A stretch of DNA of 64,000 nucleotides from Lachnospiraceae bacterium (GCA_017522685.1 JAFWYN010000029.1:62001-126000), one strand, 5' to 3'. Numbered from the stretch's first letter, positions 1 to 8,997 are shown. Made by a program: numbers and translations. Notes: a model not told the origin generated them from the letters alone.

Positions 1-539
1 AGACATATTTTTGTTCCAATGTCTGCTGTGCTTATGATAGGAAAATCTATGATGAGCTGGGAGGATTTATCCACCAGGCCATTTTTAATGAAGATATGAT
101 ATACGCTGCGAAAGCAATTGAAAAGGGATATCAGATTGCTTATGTGGCAGATGCTTGTGTATATCATTCGCACAATTATACGGCCGGTCAGCAGTTCCAT
201 CGTAATTTTGATTTGGGAGTTTCCCAGGCAAAACATCCCGAAGTATTTGCGCAGGTGCCTTCGGAAGGCGAAGGAATCCGAAGTGTAAAGGCAACCATGC
301 AGTATTTGAAGGAACAGAAAAAGAGTAAATTGATTCCTAAATTGATCCTACATAGCGGATGCAAATATATGGGTTATTTTTTAGGGAAGCGTTATCAAAA
401 ATTGCCACAAAAGTGGGTGGTGGCTTTTTCCATGAATAAGGAGTATTGGGAAAAGGATAAGAGAAAACAGGATGTGGCAAAAATAGATGCTACAAAAGGA
501 TATGGTAAAACCAGTGAGGAAACCAGGTACACTAAGTAA
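1..539 (+). CDS. Glycosyltransferase family 2 (rhamnosyltransferase-like), 3' part
   Basis: This is an open frame running in from the left edge; its first complete codon is at base 3 and it stops at 537-539. The visible 178 residues include a YDRKIYDELGGF segment followed by IFNEDMIYAAKAI and then AYVADACVYHSHNYT. This order is typical of the GT-A fold of rhamnosyltransferase-like family 2 enzymes, where the NED motif lies near the acceptor and base region. Such enzymes transfer a sugar from a nucleotide donor onto a cell-wall or surface polysaccharide precursor at the cytoplasmic membrane face. The C-terminus is Lys-rich and hydrophilic. The donor-binding N-terminal half lies outside the window, so donor and acceptor cannot be stated. 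The acyltransferase 40 bp downstream fits a surface polysaccharide cluster. Confidence 0.85.
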   Translation, partial: TYFCSNVCCAYDRKIYDELGGFIHQAIFNEDMIYAAKAIEKGYQIAYVADACVYHSHNYTAGQQFHRNFDLGVSQAKHPEVFAQVPSEGEGIRSVKATMQYLKEQKKSKLIPKLILHSGCKYMGYFLGKRYQKLPQKWVVAFSMNKEYWEKDKRKQDVAKIDATKGYGKTSEETRYTK

Positions 540-578
540 ATATCTGTACAAATGTGTGCGCGGCCGGAAAGGATATGC

Positions 579-1655
579 ATGGAACTCAGTAATATAAAAA
601 CAAAGCGAATTGCATATTTGGATATGGCAAGGGGAATCGGCATGGTATTGGTGGTTTTAGGACACATCGAATACCTTGGTGCAGGATGGCTTCGATATGT
701 TACTGCATTTCATATGCCTTTATTCTTTTTTGTATCAGGCATTCTGATATGTAAGAAGAAAGAAGAAGAAAAACCATTTGCCGGATTGATAAAGAAAAAA
801 CTGGTTAGTATTATGGTGCCCTATGTCATATTCAGCCTATTGTCGTTTTTGATTGAAAGCAGCAGAATATGGGTTAAGGGGTTGGATGAATGGAATGTGG
901 TGCTAAGACAATTGTTCCAGTCCTGTTGCTTGCAGGGGGTATCCACCTTATGGTTTCTGCCGGCACTGTTTATGGGAGAGGTTATCTTCATAGGTATCCG
1001 TAAGAAGACTCCACTATGGGGAACTGTGATTTGTGTGTGCGTAATCGTGATGGGTGCCGTTGTAATAAATGATTATGAGCAGAATTTCGCCCGGATTCAT
1101 GCCGTAAGCAGGGCATATCGATTGCTGCATGATGTTTGTTCCATGTTTATACGGAATCTATTTTGTGTGGGCTTTTTAGCAGCTGGTTATTTTGCGGAAA
1201 TAATATTTTTTGAAAAGAAGTTGAAAGGATTTGCAGATGTCTGCCTGGCGCTTGTATTTGGAATGATTGCTTTTGTGTCTATTCAAATGAGCGGGCTGGT
1301 GGATTTGCGTTCCATGCGTTTTGCGTCTGCGCCTTTATACGTGGTAGTAGCCGTGACAGGAAGTATGACGGTTATTTTTCTTTGTAAATGCCTGACGAGA
1401 TTGCCTTACAATCCCTTGCAACAAATCATGGAGTATTACGGACGTAATTCCTTGGTTATTATGGTGACACATATGGATTTTAGGGTAATGTATATAGCTA
1501 TTCGTCTGTTATTATTGCTTACCATAGAGCCCATATATTCTATCCTGTTTTGCCTTGTGATTGTTGCAATTGTATTTGTGTTGGAGATTCCCATTATATG
1601 GGCGGTAAACAAATATTTTCCTTTTGCGGTGGGCCGTAGCAGTAAAAGTTCATAG
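579..1655 (+). CDS. Acyltransferase family 3 membrane protein
   Basis: The protein has 358 residues. I chose ATG 579 over the in-frame ATG at 552 because GGAAAGG (566-572) lies six bases before it. It opens with RIAYLDMARGIGMVLVVLGH, the N-terminal signature of acyltransferase-3 proteins, with the conserved His at the end of the first membrane helix. About ten hydrophobic segments follow. Family members move acetyl or other acyl groups across or onto surface carbohydrates, and the preceding glycosyltransferase suggests O-acetylation of a cell-surface polysaccharide (inference). There is no C-terminal SGNH domain, and the length is that of the stand-alone membrane type. The substrate is unknown. 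Confidence 0.85.
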   Translation: MELSNIKTKRIAYLDMARGIGMVLVVLGHIEYLGAGWLRYVTAFHMPLFFFVSGILICKKKEEEKPFAGLIKKKLVSIMVPYVIFSLLSFLIESSRIWVKGLDEWNVVLRQLFQSCCLQGVSTLWFLPALFMGEVIFIGIRKKTPLWGTVICVCVIVMGAVVINDYEQNFARIHAVSRAYRLLHDVCSMFIRNLFCVGFLAAGYFAEIIFFEKKLKGFADVCLALVFGMIAFVSIQMSGLVDLRSMRFASAPLYVVVAVTGSMTVIFLCKCLTRLPYNPLQQIMEYYGRNSLVIMVTHMDFRVMYIAIRLLLLLTIEPIYSILFCLVIVAIVFVLEIPIIWAVNKYFPFAVGRSSKSS

Positions 1656-1757
1656 CAGTTTCATTTTTTAATCACAGATTTATCACAAATTATGAATATA
1701 CTAAGCTCATGAATCAAATACTGATGGATGCGCTTGTTAGTAGGGAGGAATGGCAGA

Positions 1758-3215
1758 ATGTATAACGAGTTGGATGAAAAGAAGGATATGATGACAGAGC
1801 AGGTAAGTGCTGATGATTCTGCAAAGTCACAGGAACCTATAGAGATAGAAAAGGTTGAGGAAACAACAGAGGTACGGGAAGAGGCAAAGGTGCAGGAGCC
1901 GGTATCAATCACTGAGACAAAAACCTATGAATTGAATCAGGAACCTGCGGAAAAGAAGTTCAAAAAGAAAAAAAAGGAAAAGAAAACTAAGAAGTCCGGC
2001 GGCGGAATCTTTCGTAAGATTCTGACAGCAGCCTGCTGTGGTCTTTGTTTTGGATTATTTGCCGGCGCGGGATTGTTTGTAGTAGATAAAATCATTGATT
2101 TGACGACAGTTCCCGTGGAGGAAGTTTATCAGACCAATGGTGAGGAAGTCACCATCAGCAAGGTGGAAGATAAGAAGAATGAGAAGGTAGATTATATCGC
2201 CGATAAGGAAGTGACAGTAGTTACCTCCGATTATTCGGATGTGGTAGAGCGGGTAATGCCTGCCATGGTATCTATCGAAAATACCTATCAGGAGAAAATT
2301 AATTACTGGGGGCAGACCTTTACAGAAGAAAGTAAGAGCAGCGGTTCCGGTATTATTATTGCACAAAATGATGCAGAGCTTATGATTGCCACCAATAATC
2401 ATGTAGTAGTGGATGCAGATAAGCTGGAGGTTACTTTTATCGACGGCAGTGTGATTGAAGCACAGATTAAGGGCAGAGATGCGGACATGGATTTGGCAGT
2501 GATTACCATCCCGCTGAGAAGTATTCCGGATGAAGTAAAGGAAGCCATCGCCATTGCCCAGATGGGTGACAGTGATGCTTTGAAGTTGGGAGAGCCTGTT
2601 ATTGCCATAGGTAATGCATTGGGATACGGACAGTCTGTAACAGGTGGTTATATCAGCGCCTTAAACAGAGAGATTGGTTTGTCCGATGGTTCCACAGGGA
2701 CCTTTATCCAGACAGATGCCGCAATCAATCAGGGTAATTCCGGTGGTGCCTTATTAAATATCAATGGTGAAGTCATAGGTATCAATTCCAATAAAATCGG
2801 CGGTACCATGGTGGAAGGTATGGGATATGCCATCCCCATTACTGCAGCAGAACCGATTATTGGTGAGCTGATGAACAAGGAAGTGAAGCTGAAAGCGGAT
2901 AAGGTGGGCTACATCGGAATAGAGAATCCGATTACGGTTCCCGATGAATTGGTGGAGTACTATAATTTCCCCAGAGGTGTATTCATCCGTAGCGTGGCAG
3001 CAGGTTCACCGGCTGATCAGGCAGGTATTCTGAATAATGATATTATTGTGAAATTTGATGGTACCAAGATAACAACCTTTGAAGAACTGCAGGAGGAATT
3101 GACCTATAACGGTCCCGGCAGTGAGGTTGAAATCGTCATTATGAGACAGGTAGAGGGTAACTATGTGGAAAAAACAATTACCCTGACACTTGGCAAAAGA
3201 CCTGATGACAAATAG
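1758..3215 (+). CDS. htrA: HtrA/DegP-like membrane-anchored serine protease with PDZ domain
   Basis: The protein has 485 residues. ATG 1758 follows GGGAGG at a usual spacing and is preferred to ATG 1728. The order is: an acidic then Lys-rich cytoplasmic tail (about 1-85), one membrane helix (about 87-112), a trypsin-like S1C protease domain with an apparent triad of H215 (TNNHVV), D245 (DMDLAV) and S328 (QGNSGGAL), and a C-terminal PDZ domain (about 385-480, GSPADQAGI). HtrA proteases degrade or refold damaged proteins outside the membrane. The cytoplasmic tail is longer than usual and very charged. The gene looks monocistronic, with a GC-rich hairpin following it. Confidence 0.93.
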   Translation: MYNELDEKKDMMTEQVSADDSAKSQEPIEIEKVEETTEVREEAKVQEPVSITETKTYELNQEPAEKKFKKKKKEKKTKKSGGGIFRKILTAACCGLCFGLFAGAGLFVVDKIIDLTTVPVEEVYQTNGEEVTISKVEDKKNEKVDYIADKEVTVVTSDYSDVVERVMPAMVSIENTYQEKINYWGQTFTEESKSSGSGIIIAQNDAELMIATNNHVVVDADKLEVTFIDGSVIEAQIKGRDADMDLAVITIPLRSIPDEVKEAIAIAQMGDSDALKLGEPVIAIGNALGYGQSVTGGYISALNREIGLSDGSTGTFIQTDAAINQGNSGGALLNINGEVIGINSNKIGGTMVEGMGYAIPITAAEPIIGELMNKEVKLKADKVGYIGIENPITVPDELVEYYNFPRGVFIRSVAAGSPADQAGILNNDIIVKFDGTKITTFEELQEELTYNGPGSEVEIVIMRQVEGNYVEKTITLTLGKRPDDK

Positions 3216-3248
3216 TAAGTATGTATGTTATACTGAAAAACAAGATAT

Positions 3249-3270
3249 CCCCGGGGATGCTTCCCCGGGG
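3249..3270. terminator. GC-rich hairpin between htrA and clpX-like gene
   Basis: CCCCGGGG, a 6-base loop (ATGCTT), then CCCCGGGG again, an 8-bp all-GC stem. No T-run follows, so it is either a weak or factor-assisted terminator or an mRNA-stabilising hairpin. It lies 34 bp after the htrA stop and 30 bp before the next start. Confidence 0.5.
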
Positions 3271-3300
3271 TAACTCATTTGAGCTAAATTGGAGGATATT

Positions 3301-4803
3301 ATGGCAGATTTTTATGATGAGGAGAACGATTTAATCATAGAGGATGTAGCAGAAGAGGAAAAGGACACGGATTCCCAAAAGCAGTCTGAGGACAAAGATA
3401 ACGAGTACGAAGATGTGTGTTTTGTATGTCGCAGACCGGAAAGCAAGGCCGGGAAAATGTTTAAGCTTCCCAATAATATTTGCGTGTGTGATGACTGTAT
3501 GCACAAAACCATGGAGTCCGTCAGCCAGTTTGACTATCAGGGGATGCTAAATGATCCGGCTTTTAAGAAGGACATGGACCAGATTATGAAGGGAGGATTT
3601 CCCAACATCCGTTTTGTAAATATGTCTGATTTGCAGGGCAGCGGAGGGATTCCTAATAAGCAGAAGCTGAAGAAGAAAAAGAAAGCGGAAGATGCCAAGC
3701 CGGTACTGAATATCAAGAATATTCCGGCACCCCATAAGATTAAAGCCAGTCTGGATGAATATGTAGTAGGTCAGGAGCATGCGAAAAAGGTAATTTCTGT
3801 AGCGGTTTACAATCATTACAAGCGTGTGGCTACCGGTACCATGGATGAAATTGAAATTGAAAAGTCCAATATGCTGATGATAGGTCCTACCGGTAGTGGT
3901 AAAACCTATTTGGTAAAGACTCTTGCCAGATTGTTGGACGTGCCCTTGGCTATTGCGGATGCCACTTCCTTGACGGAGGCCGGATATATCGGTGATGATA
4001 TTGAAAGCGTGGTATCCAAGCTTTTGGCTGCTGCAGATAATGATGTGGAGAAAGCGGAGAGTGGTATTATTTTTATTGACGAAATCGATAAAATTGCCAA
4101 GAAGAAGAATACCAATTCCAGAGATGTAAGCGGGGAAAGCGTACAGCAGGGAATGCTGAAGCTTCTGGAAGGTGCTGAGGTGGAAGTGCCTGTAGGTGCC
4201 AACAGTAAGAATGCCATGGTTCCTTTAGCAACCGTAAATACCAAGAATATTTTATTTATTTGCGGCGGTGCCTTCCCGGATTTGGAAGACATTATCAAGG
4301 AAAGATTAACCAAGACTGCTTCCATAGGCTTCAACGCCATGCTGAAGGATGCTTTTGATAAGGAGAAAAACATCCTTTCCAAGGTAACCGTAGAGGATTT
4401 GAGAAAATTTGGTATGATTCCGGAATTTTTGGGCCGATTGCCTATTATCTATACTTTAGAGGGGCTTACCAAGGAGATGATGGTGAAAATCCTTAAGGAG
4501 CCTAAGAATGCCATCTTAAAGCAGTATCAGAAGCTGTTGGAGCTGGATGAAGTAAAGCTGGAGTTTAATGATGAAGCATTGGAAGCTATTGCGGAAAAGG
4601 CTATGGAAAAGGATACCGGTGCCAGAGCGTTGCGTTCTATCATAGAGGAATTTATGCTGGATATCATGTATGAGATTCCCAAGGACGATAATATCGGTAG
4701 TGTCACCATTACCAGAGAATATATCATGGGAACCGGAGGACCGGTTGTGGATATACGAAGCAATCAAAATGCTTCCAAGAAAGAAGAGGAAACAAAAGAG
4801 TAA
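3301..4803 (+). CDS. clpX: ClpX-type AAA+ unfoldase, long variant
   Basis: The protein has 500 residues from ATG 3301, which has GGAGG five bases upstream; an upstream in-frame TTG is rejected. The acidic N-terminal 38 residues precede a zinc-binding domain with ligands C40, C43, C63 and C66. Then comes a long Lys-rich linker, and an AAA+ module with Walker A GPTGSGKT (195-202), Walker B IIFIDEID (256-263), pore loop GYIG (228-231), an IGF loop (342-344) and LGRLP near 378. The IGF tripeptide is the known ClpP docking motif, so coupling to ClpP is likely. Usual ClpX is about 410-430 residues with GYVG in the pore, so this is longer and divergent. No clpP or tig lies next to it. It may be a second ClpX paralogue with different substrates (inference). 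Confidence 0.88.
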   Translation: MADFYDEENDLIIEDVAEEEKDTDSQKQSEDKDNEYEDVCFVCRRPESKAGKMFKLPNNICVCDDCMHKTMESVSQFDYQGMLNDPAFKKDMDQIMKGGFPNIRFVNMSDLQGSGGIPNKQKLKKKKKAEDAKPVLNIKNIPAPHKIKASLDEYVVGQEHAKKVISVAVYNHYKRVATGTMDEIEIEKSNMLMIGPTGSGKTYLVKTLARLLDVPLAIADATSLTEAGYIGDDIESVVSKLLAAADNDVEKAESGIIFIDEIDKIAKKKNTNSRDVSGESVQQGMLKLLEGAEVEVPVGANSKNAMVPLATVNTKNILFICGGAFPDLEDIIKERLTKTASIGFNAMLKDAFDKEKNILSKVTVEDLRKFGMIPEFLGRLPIIYTLEGLTKEMMVKILKEPKNAILKQYQKLLELDEVKLEFNDEALEAIAEKAMEKDTGARALRSIIEEFMLDIMYEIPKDDNIGSVTITREYIMGTGGPVVDIRSNQNASKKEEETKE

Positions 4804-4811
4804 CAGAAGAC

Positions 4812-4846
4812 GGCAGAGGATGATGAATTATAAATCATTCTCTGCC
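4812..4846 (+). terminator. Intrinsic terminator-like hairpin after clpX-like gene
   Basis: The 13-base arms 4812-4824 and 4834-4846 pair with one G-T wobble (GGCAGAGGATGAT against ATCATTCTCTGCC), followed by ATTTAT. It ends the clpX transcript just before the metal-export promoter. Confidence 0.7.
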
Positions 4847-4865
4847 ATTTATGTGTTCATAAATA

Positions 4866-4894
4866 CTTGACAAAAAAAGGAAAACGATATATAT
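4866..4894 (+). promoter_or_regulatory. Sigma-A-type promoter for the metal-export operon
   Basis: A consensus TTGACA (4866-4871), a 17-base spacer, then TATATT (4889-4894). It is 57 bp upstream of the HMA gene start and overlaps the operator-like palindrome listed next. Confidence 0.7.
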
Positions 4895-4922
4895 TTATAT
4901 ATGAACAAAGGAACATATATAA
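4893..4922. promoter_or_regulatory. Palindromic operator candidate at the metal-export promoter
   Basis: TTTATATATG (4893-4902) and CATATATAAA (4913-4922) are exact inverted repeats separated by AACAAAGGAA. The site begins inside the -10 box and covers the expected transcription start. The ATATGAACA half resembles sites bound by ArsR/SmtB-type metal sensors; no sensor gene is present in the window, so the binding protein is unknown. Confidence 0.55.
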
Positions 4923-4950
4923 AACCGATATAATATAGGAGGATGATAGA

Positions 4951-5166
4951 ATGAAAAAATACGGAATCGAAGTGGATTGTGCCAACTGTGCTTTAAAGAT
5001 GGAAGAAGCAGCCAATAAGGTGCCCGGTGTGGCAAAGGCAACTGTCAGCTTTATGACTCAGAAGATGAAGGTGGAATTTGAGGAAGGCGCAGATGAGACT
5101 TCAGTAATGCAGGAGGTTTTGAAGGCTTGCAAGAAGGTGGAAGCTGATTGTGAGATTTTCTTGTAG
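4951..5166 (+). CDS. Small HMA-domain metal-binding protein
   Basis: The protein has 71 residues, with AGGAGG well placed before ATG 4951. It is a single heavy-metal-associated ferredoxin-like domain: the metal-binding DCANC motif (C10, C13) sits near the N-terminus and GVAKATVSF is the following strand. It is followed within 28 bp by a P1B ATPase that lacks its own HMA domain, so it probably serves as the detached regulatory or metal-delivery domain of that pump in the cytoplasm. It could also bind Cu(I), but the partner ATPase has the Zn/Cd/Pb signature. Confidence 0.9.
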   Translation: MKKYGIEVDCANCALKMEEAANKVPGVAKATVSFMTQKMKVEFEEGADETSVMQEVLKACKKVEADCEIFL

Positions 5167-5193
5167 TACAGGTGCTGTTAAGAGGATAAAAGG

Positions 5194-7083
5194 ATGAATA
5201 TGACAACGAAACAGAAAAAAGTGTTTTGGAGGATTTTACTTACCATACCGGTGTTGTTAATAGTATGCCTATTGCCTTTGGAAGGTTGGCTAAAAGGAAT
5301 GCTTTATCTGATTCCTTATCTTCTGATAGGGTACGATATCCTAAAGAAGGCGGTAAGGGGAATTTGGAATCGGGAGATTTTTGATGAAAATTTTCTGATG
5401 GCGGTGGCCACGGTAGGTGCACTTTTATTGGGCGAGTATTTGGAAGCAGCGGCAGTTATGCTTTTTTATCAGATAGGGGAACTGTTTCAGAGTGTGGCCG
5501 TTGGGAAAAGCCGGAAGAATATTGCGGACCTGATGGATATCTGTCCCGATTATGCCAATGTAGAAACAAAAGAAGGTCAATGGGAGGAAACAGACCCGGA
5601 TGAAGTGGCTGTGGGAAGCCTGGTTTTGGTAAAACCGGGAGAAAAAATACCTTTGGATGGAACGATAGTAGAGGGTGTATCCTGCTTAAATACAGCGGCC
5701 CTAACCGGTGAAAGTGTACCCAGGGATGTGAAAGCGGGGGATGATGTGGTCAGTGGCTGTATTAATCTTTCCGGTGTATTGAAGATCAGGACAACGAAAG
5801 AATTTGAGGATTCTACCGTTTCAAAAATCTTGGAACTGGTGGAGAATTCCTCCATGCATAAAGCAAAATCGGAACAATTTATTACGAAATTTGCACATTA
5901 CTATACACCGGCTGTTTGTTACAGTGCATTAGCCTTGGCACTTTTGCCGCCTTTAATTCGGATGCTGGCGATGGGAACGGAAGCGCAGTGGAGCGTATGG
6001 GCAATCCGGGCACTTACCTTTTTGGTAATCAGCTGTCCCTGTGCCTTGGTGATTTCCATACCTTTGAGCTTTTTTGGAGGTATCGGGGGAGCATCGGCGA
6101 AAGGGATATTGATCAAAGGTGCCAATTATCTGGAAGCATTGGCTAAAGCGGAATGTGTGGTATTTGATAAAACAGGAACCCTGACAAAGGGAGTATTTGA
6201 AGTGACAGAGGTGCATGCGCAGGAAGGTTTTTCAGAAGAGGAACTGTGCAGGCTGGCAGCACACGCAGAAAGTTTTTCCAACCATCCTATCAGCAAGAGT
6301 CTGGTAGCATATTATGAAAAACGAAGCGGTAAGGCTGTAGTACAGGAAAGAGTCTCAGAGGTAGAAGAACTGAGTGGATACGGAATCCGTGCCAAGGTGG
6401 ACGAGACATCATTATGGGTCGGTAATAAAAGGCTTATGGAGCAGCAGGGCATAACAGTGAAGTCCATGGGAGAAGCAGCAGCTGTTTATGATGCAGTTCA
6501 GGGCAAATATGCAGGATGCATGGTGCTTGAGGACAGGGAAAAGCCACAATCTTCAGAAGCCATGAAAAGATTAAAAGAAACAGGTATCCGTAAGCTGGTA
6601 ATGCTGACAGGGGATGTGAAAACGGTTGCAGACAAGGTTGCGGCAAGACTGGGTATGGATGAGGTGAAAAGCGAACTACTGCCGGAGCAGAAGGTAAGTC
6701 AGGTGGAAGAACTGCTGGAAGAAAAAACACCGGGACATACTTTGGTGTTTGTGGGCGACGGAATCAATGACGCTCCCGTATTAACACGGTCGGATGTGGG
6801 CATAGCCATGGGAGCCCTGGGGGCGGATGCTGCCATAGAAGCGGCAGATATTGTATTGATGGATGACAATCCGCTTAAGGTAGCGGAAGCCATGCGTATT
6901 AGTAGAAAGTGCCTTAGAATCGTATATGAGAATATTGTTTTGGCCATTGGTGTAAAGGGAATCTGCCTTGTGTTGGGCGCTTTGGGAATCGCCAACATGT
7001 GGCTTGCCATATTTGCGGATGTGGGGGTAATGGTTCTTGCAGTACTGAACGCTATACGATGTTTGGAATTCAATAAAAAGTAA
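5194..7083 (+). CDS. P1B-2-type heavy-metal exporting ATPase (Zn/Cd/Pb)
   Basis: The protein has 629 residues. It carries the full P-type ATPase set: the TGES actuator motif (171-174), the CPC metal site in a membrane helix (281-283), phosphorylated D325 in DKTGTLT, an HP motif (364-365), and GDGINDAP in the C-terminal third. The last two membrane helices contain a Lys (IGVKGICLV) and an Asp (FADVGV) in the positions seen in ZntA, which marks the divalent Zn/Cd/Pb subtype. No N-terminal HMA domain is fused; the 71-aa neighbour supplies one. The role is metal export across the cytoplasmic membrane. It is co-transcribed with the HMA gene, and a terminator follows directly. Confidence 0.93.
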   Translation: MNMTTKQKKVFWRILLTIPVLLIVCLLPLEGWLKGMLYLIPYLLIGYDILKKAVRGIWNREIFDENFLMAVATVGALLLGEYLEAAAVMLFYQIGELFQSVAVGKSRKNIADLMDICPDYANVETKEGQWEETDPDEVAVGSLVLVKPGEKIPLDGTIVEGVSCLNTAALTGESVPRDVKAGDDVVSGCINLSGVLKIRTTKEFEDSTVSKILELVENSSMHKAKSEQFITKFAHYYTPAVCYSALALALLPPLIRMLAMGTEAQWSVWAIRALTFLVISCPCALVISIPLSFFGGIGGASAKGILIKGANYLEALAKAECVVFDKTGTLTKGVFEVTEVHAQEGFSEEELCRLAAHAESFSNHPISKSLVAYYEKRSGKAVVQERVSEVEELSGYGIRAKVDETSLWVGNKRLMEQQGITVKSMGEAAAVYDAVQGKYAGCMVLEDREKPQSSEAMKRLKETGIRKLVMLTGDVKTVADKVAARLGMDEVKSELLPEQKVSQVEELLEEKTPGHTLVFVGDGINDAPVLTRSDVGIAMGALGADAAIEAADIVLMDDNPLKVAEAMRISRKCLRIVYENIVLAIGVKGICLVLGALGIANMWLAIFADVGVMVLAVLNAIRCLEFNKK

Positions 7084-7090
7084 AGGTCAT

Positions 7091-7131
7091 AAGTCCCTTC
7101 TGTCAGCATAAGATAGTAGGGACTTTTATTT
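7091..7131 (+). terminator. Intrinsic terminator after the metal ATPase
   Basis: AAGTCCCT (7091-7098) pairs with AGGGACTT (7118-7125), followed by TTATTTT. It is only 15 bp before the next gene's start, so the following protease would need read-through or a promoter inside the short gap. Confidence 0.75.
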
Positions 7132-7145
7132 TGGCAGAGGCTTTT

Positions 7146-8894
7146 ATGGATGTTTTAAGATGCAAGGAAAGGATTCTGTCTGATGACTATGCGGACGGTG
7201 TCATTGATTTTCCCATAGAGCGATTGATTCGAGAGGGGGATGATGTGTGCTATATTCCCTTGGATGAACGATTTTCTGTGGCGTATCTAAACCGGAATAT
7301 GGCACCGGATTTGGAAGAAAGTGCTTTTCAGTATCAGTATGTACCTAAGTTGTACGGTCTTATGCAAACCGAGGGTGAAGACGGCGCAGGCCAGCAGATT
7401 TTTGATCCTTCGGCACTGGTTAGCAGCGGAATAAAGCAGCTTCAGGGACCACCGCTTAATTTGCGGGGGCAAGGGGTTATATTAGCATTTATTGATACCG
7501 GGATAGAATATACGAACCCTGCCTTTCAGAATGAATATGGTGAAAGCAGGATTCTGGCTATTTGGGATCAGACAGATCAAAGCGGCAATCCGCCGGAAGG
7601 ATTTTATTTTGGTTCGGAATACACAAAAGAAGATATCAATGAGGCTTTGAGAAGTGATAGACCGCGGGAGGTGGTGGCGGTATCGGATGTACTGCGTCAC
7701 GGAACCATTATGGCAGGAATTGCGGCAGGGAGCAGTGTGGACGGGGGAAGCACTTATCAGGGTGCGGCTCCGGAAGCTGAGATTGTGGTTGTTAAGTTAA
7801 AGGAAGCAAAGCCTTATTTGAGAGAATATTATTTTATCCCCGGGGGGACGCCGGCTTATGAGGAAACGGACATTATGCTTGGAATTGCTTATGCCAATCG
7901 ATTTGCAGAAGAGTTTCGAAGGCCTGTGGTGATTTGTTTAGGGGTGGGAACCAATATGGGGGACCATGCGGGGAATTCTGTTCTGGGCAGATATATGGAC
8001 AGAGTAGCATTGCTGCGGAGTAGGGCACTTTTGGTATGTGGAGGCAACGAAGGGATTGCAGGTCATCACTTTGCCGGACAGTTGGGGGCGCAAGCTGTAA
8101 ACGGAAACAGCCGGGATGTGGAAATCCGTGTGGGAGAAAGAGAGAGAGGTTTTTTGCTGGAGTTTTGGGGAAATGCCACAGATACCTATAATATAGGACT
8201 GCGTTCTCCGGGAGGGGAGACCATACCCGGTATCCGACTGGGAGTGGATCAAAAGAATACATACAGATTTGTGTTTGAAGATACGGAGGTTGCCATACAG
8301 AGCACTTTAGTGGAAAGCGGTTCGGGATCACAGTTTATTCTGTTTCGTTTCACGGCACCAACTCCCGGGATTTGGACTATACAGGTTAGGGCAGAGGGGG
8401 AGATTTATAACGGAAGGTTTCACATGTGGCTGCCAATTCATCAGTTTTTAAGCAGTGAGACGATTTTTTTGGAAGCCAGTCCGGATACCACATTGACAGA
8501 GCCGGCTAACGGGGAAGAAATAATGAGTATCACTACCTATAATCACGTGAATAACAGCTTTTTCCTGGAATCGGGAAGAGGATACACAAGGGAGGATAAG
8601 ATAAAGCCTGAGCTGGCGGCACCGGGAGTGAATGTTCCCACCTTATACGGGAACCGAACCGGCAGCAGTCTGGCAGTGGCTATGGCAGCAGGCGGCGTGG
8701 CACAGTTCATGCAATGGGCAGTGGTGGAAGGAAACAGTCCGCTGGCGGATACCAGAGAAGTGCGGAACTATTTTATCAAAGGTGCAAGGCGTATGAATGC
8801 ATTGGATTACCCCAATCGGGAGTGGGGATACGGTGTCTTGGATGTATATGGAGTCTTTCTGGAACTGAGCGGAAATCGAAGGGTAAACTTATAG
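7146..8894 (+). CDS. S8 family subtilisin-like protease (Csp-type)
   Basis: The protein has 582 residues from ATG 7146 (CAGAGG at 7135-7140); a TTG at 7131 is rejected. It has no signal peptide. It has a Csp-like N-terminal region of about 90 residues and then a subtilase domain interrupted by a beta-rich insert (about 320-440). The triad appears complete: D117 (FIDTGIEY), H185 (LRHGTIMAG) and S508 (TGSSLAVA), with oxyanion N301. Csp proteases of Clostridia activate the spore-cortex lytic enzyme during germination; some paralogues are catalytically dead, and this one is not. Other Csp-like subtilases have no known role, so a germination function is only a possibility. Confidence 0.85.
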   Translation: MDVLRCKERILSDDYADGVIDFPIERLIREGDDVCYIPLDERFSVAYLNRNMAPDLEESAFQYQYVPKLYGLMQTEGEDGAGQQIFDPSALVSSGIKQLQGPPLNLRGQGVILAFIDTGIEYTNPAFQNEYGESRILAIWDQTDQSGNPPEGFYFGSEYTKEDINEALRSDRPREVVAVSDVLRHGTIMAGIAAGSSVDGGSTYQGAAPEAEIVVVKLKEAKPYLREYYFIPGGTPAYEETDIMLGIAYANRFAEEFRRPVVICLGVGTNMGDHAGNSVLGRYMDRVALLRSRALLVCGGNEGIAGHHFAGQLGAQAVNGNSRDVEIRVGERERGFLLEFWGNATDTYNIGLRSPGGETIPGIRLGVDQKNTYRFVFEDTEVAIQSTLVESGSGSQFILFRFTAPTPGIWTIQVRAEGEIYNGRFHMWLPIHQFLSSETIFLEASPDTTLTEPANGEEIMSITTYNHVNNSFFLESGRGYTREDKIKPELAAPGVNVPTLYGNRTGSSLAVAMAAGGVAQFMQWAVVEGNSPLADTREVRNYFIKGARRMNALDYPNREWGYGVLDVYGVFLELSGNRRVNL

Positions 8895-8907
8895 TTATAA
8901 TTTAGCC

Positions 8908-8936
8908 TTGGCAAAATAGGAAATTAGTGCTAGTAT
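8908..8936 (+). promoter_or_regulatory. Promoter for the LacI-family regulator
   Basis: TTGGCA (8908-8913), a 17-base spacer, TAGTAT (8931-8936). The palindrome at 8948-8962 lies immediately downstream, where a bound repressor would block transcription. Confidence 0.5.
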
Positions 8937-8947
8937 TATATATATGT

Positions 8948-8962
8948 GTAAAAAGTTTTTAC
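8948..8962. promoter_or_regulatory. LacI-type operator candidate (probable autoregulation)
   Basis: GTAAAAAGTTTTTAC is a perfect 15-base palindrome about a central G, 36 bp before the regulator's GTG start and just after its -10 box. The position suggests autorepression (inference). Confidence 0.45.
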
Positions 8963-8997
8963 TTAGTGTAAATAGGGATTAAAGGAGAGGAAGAAAA

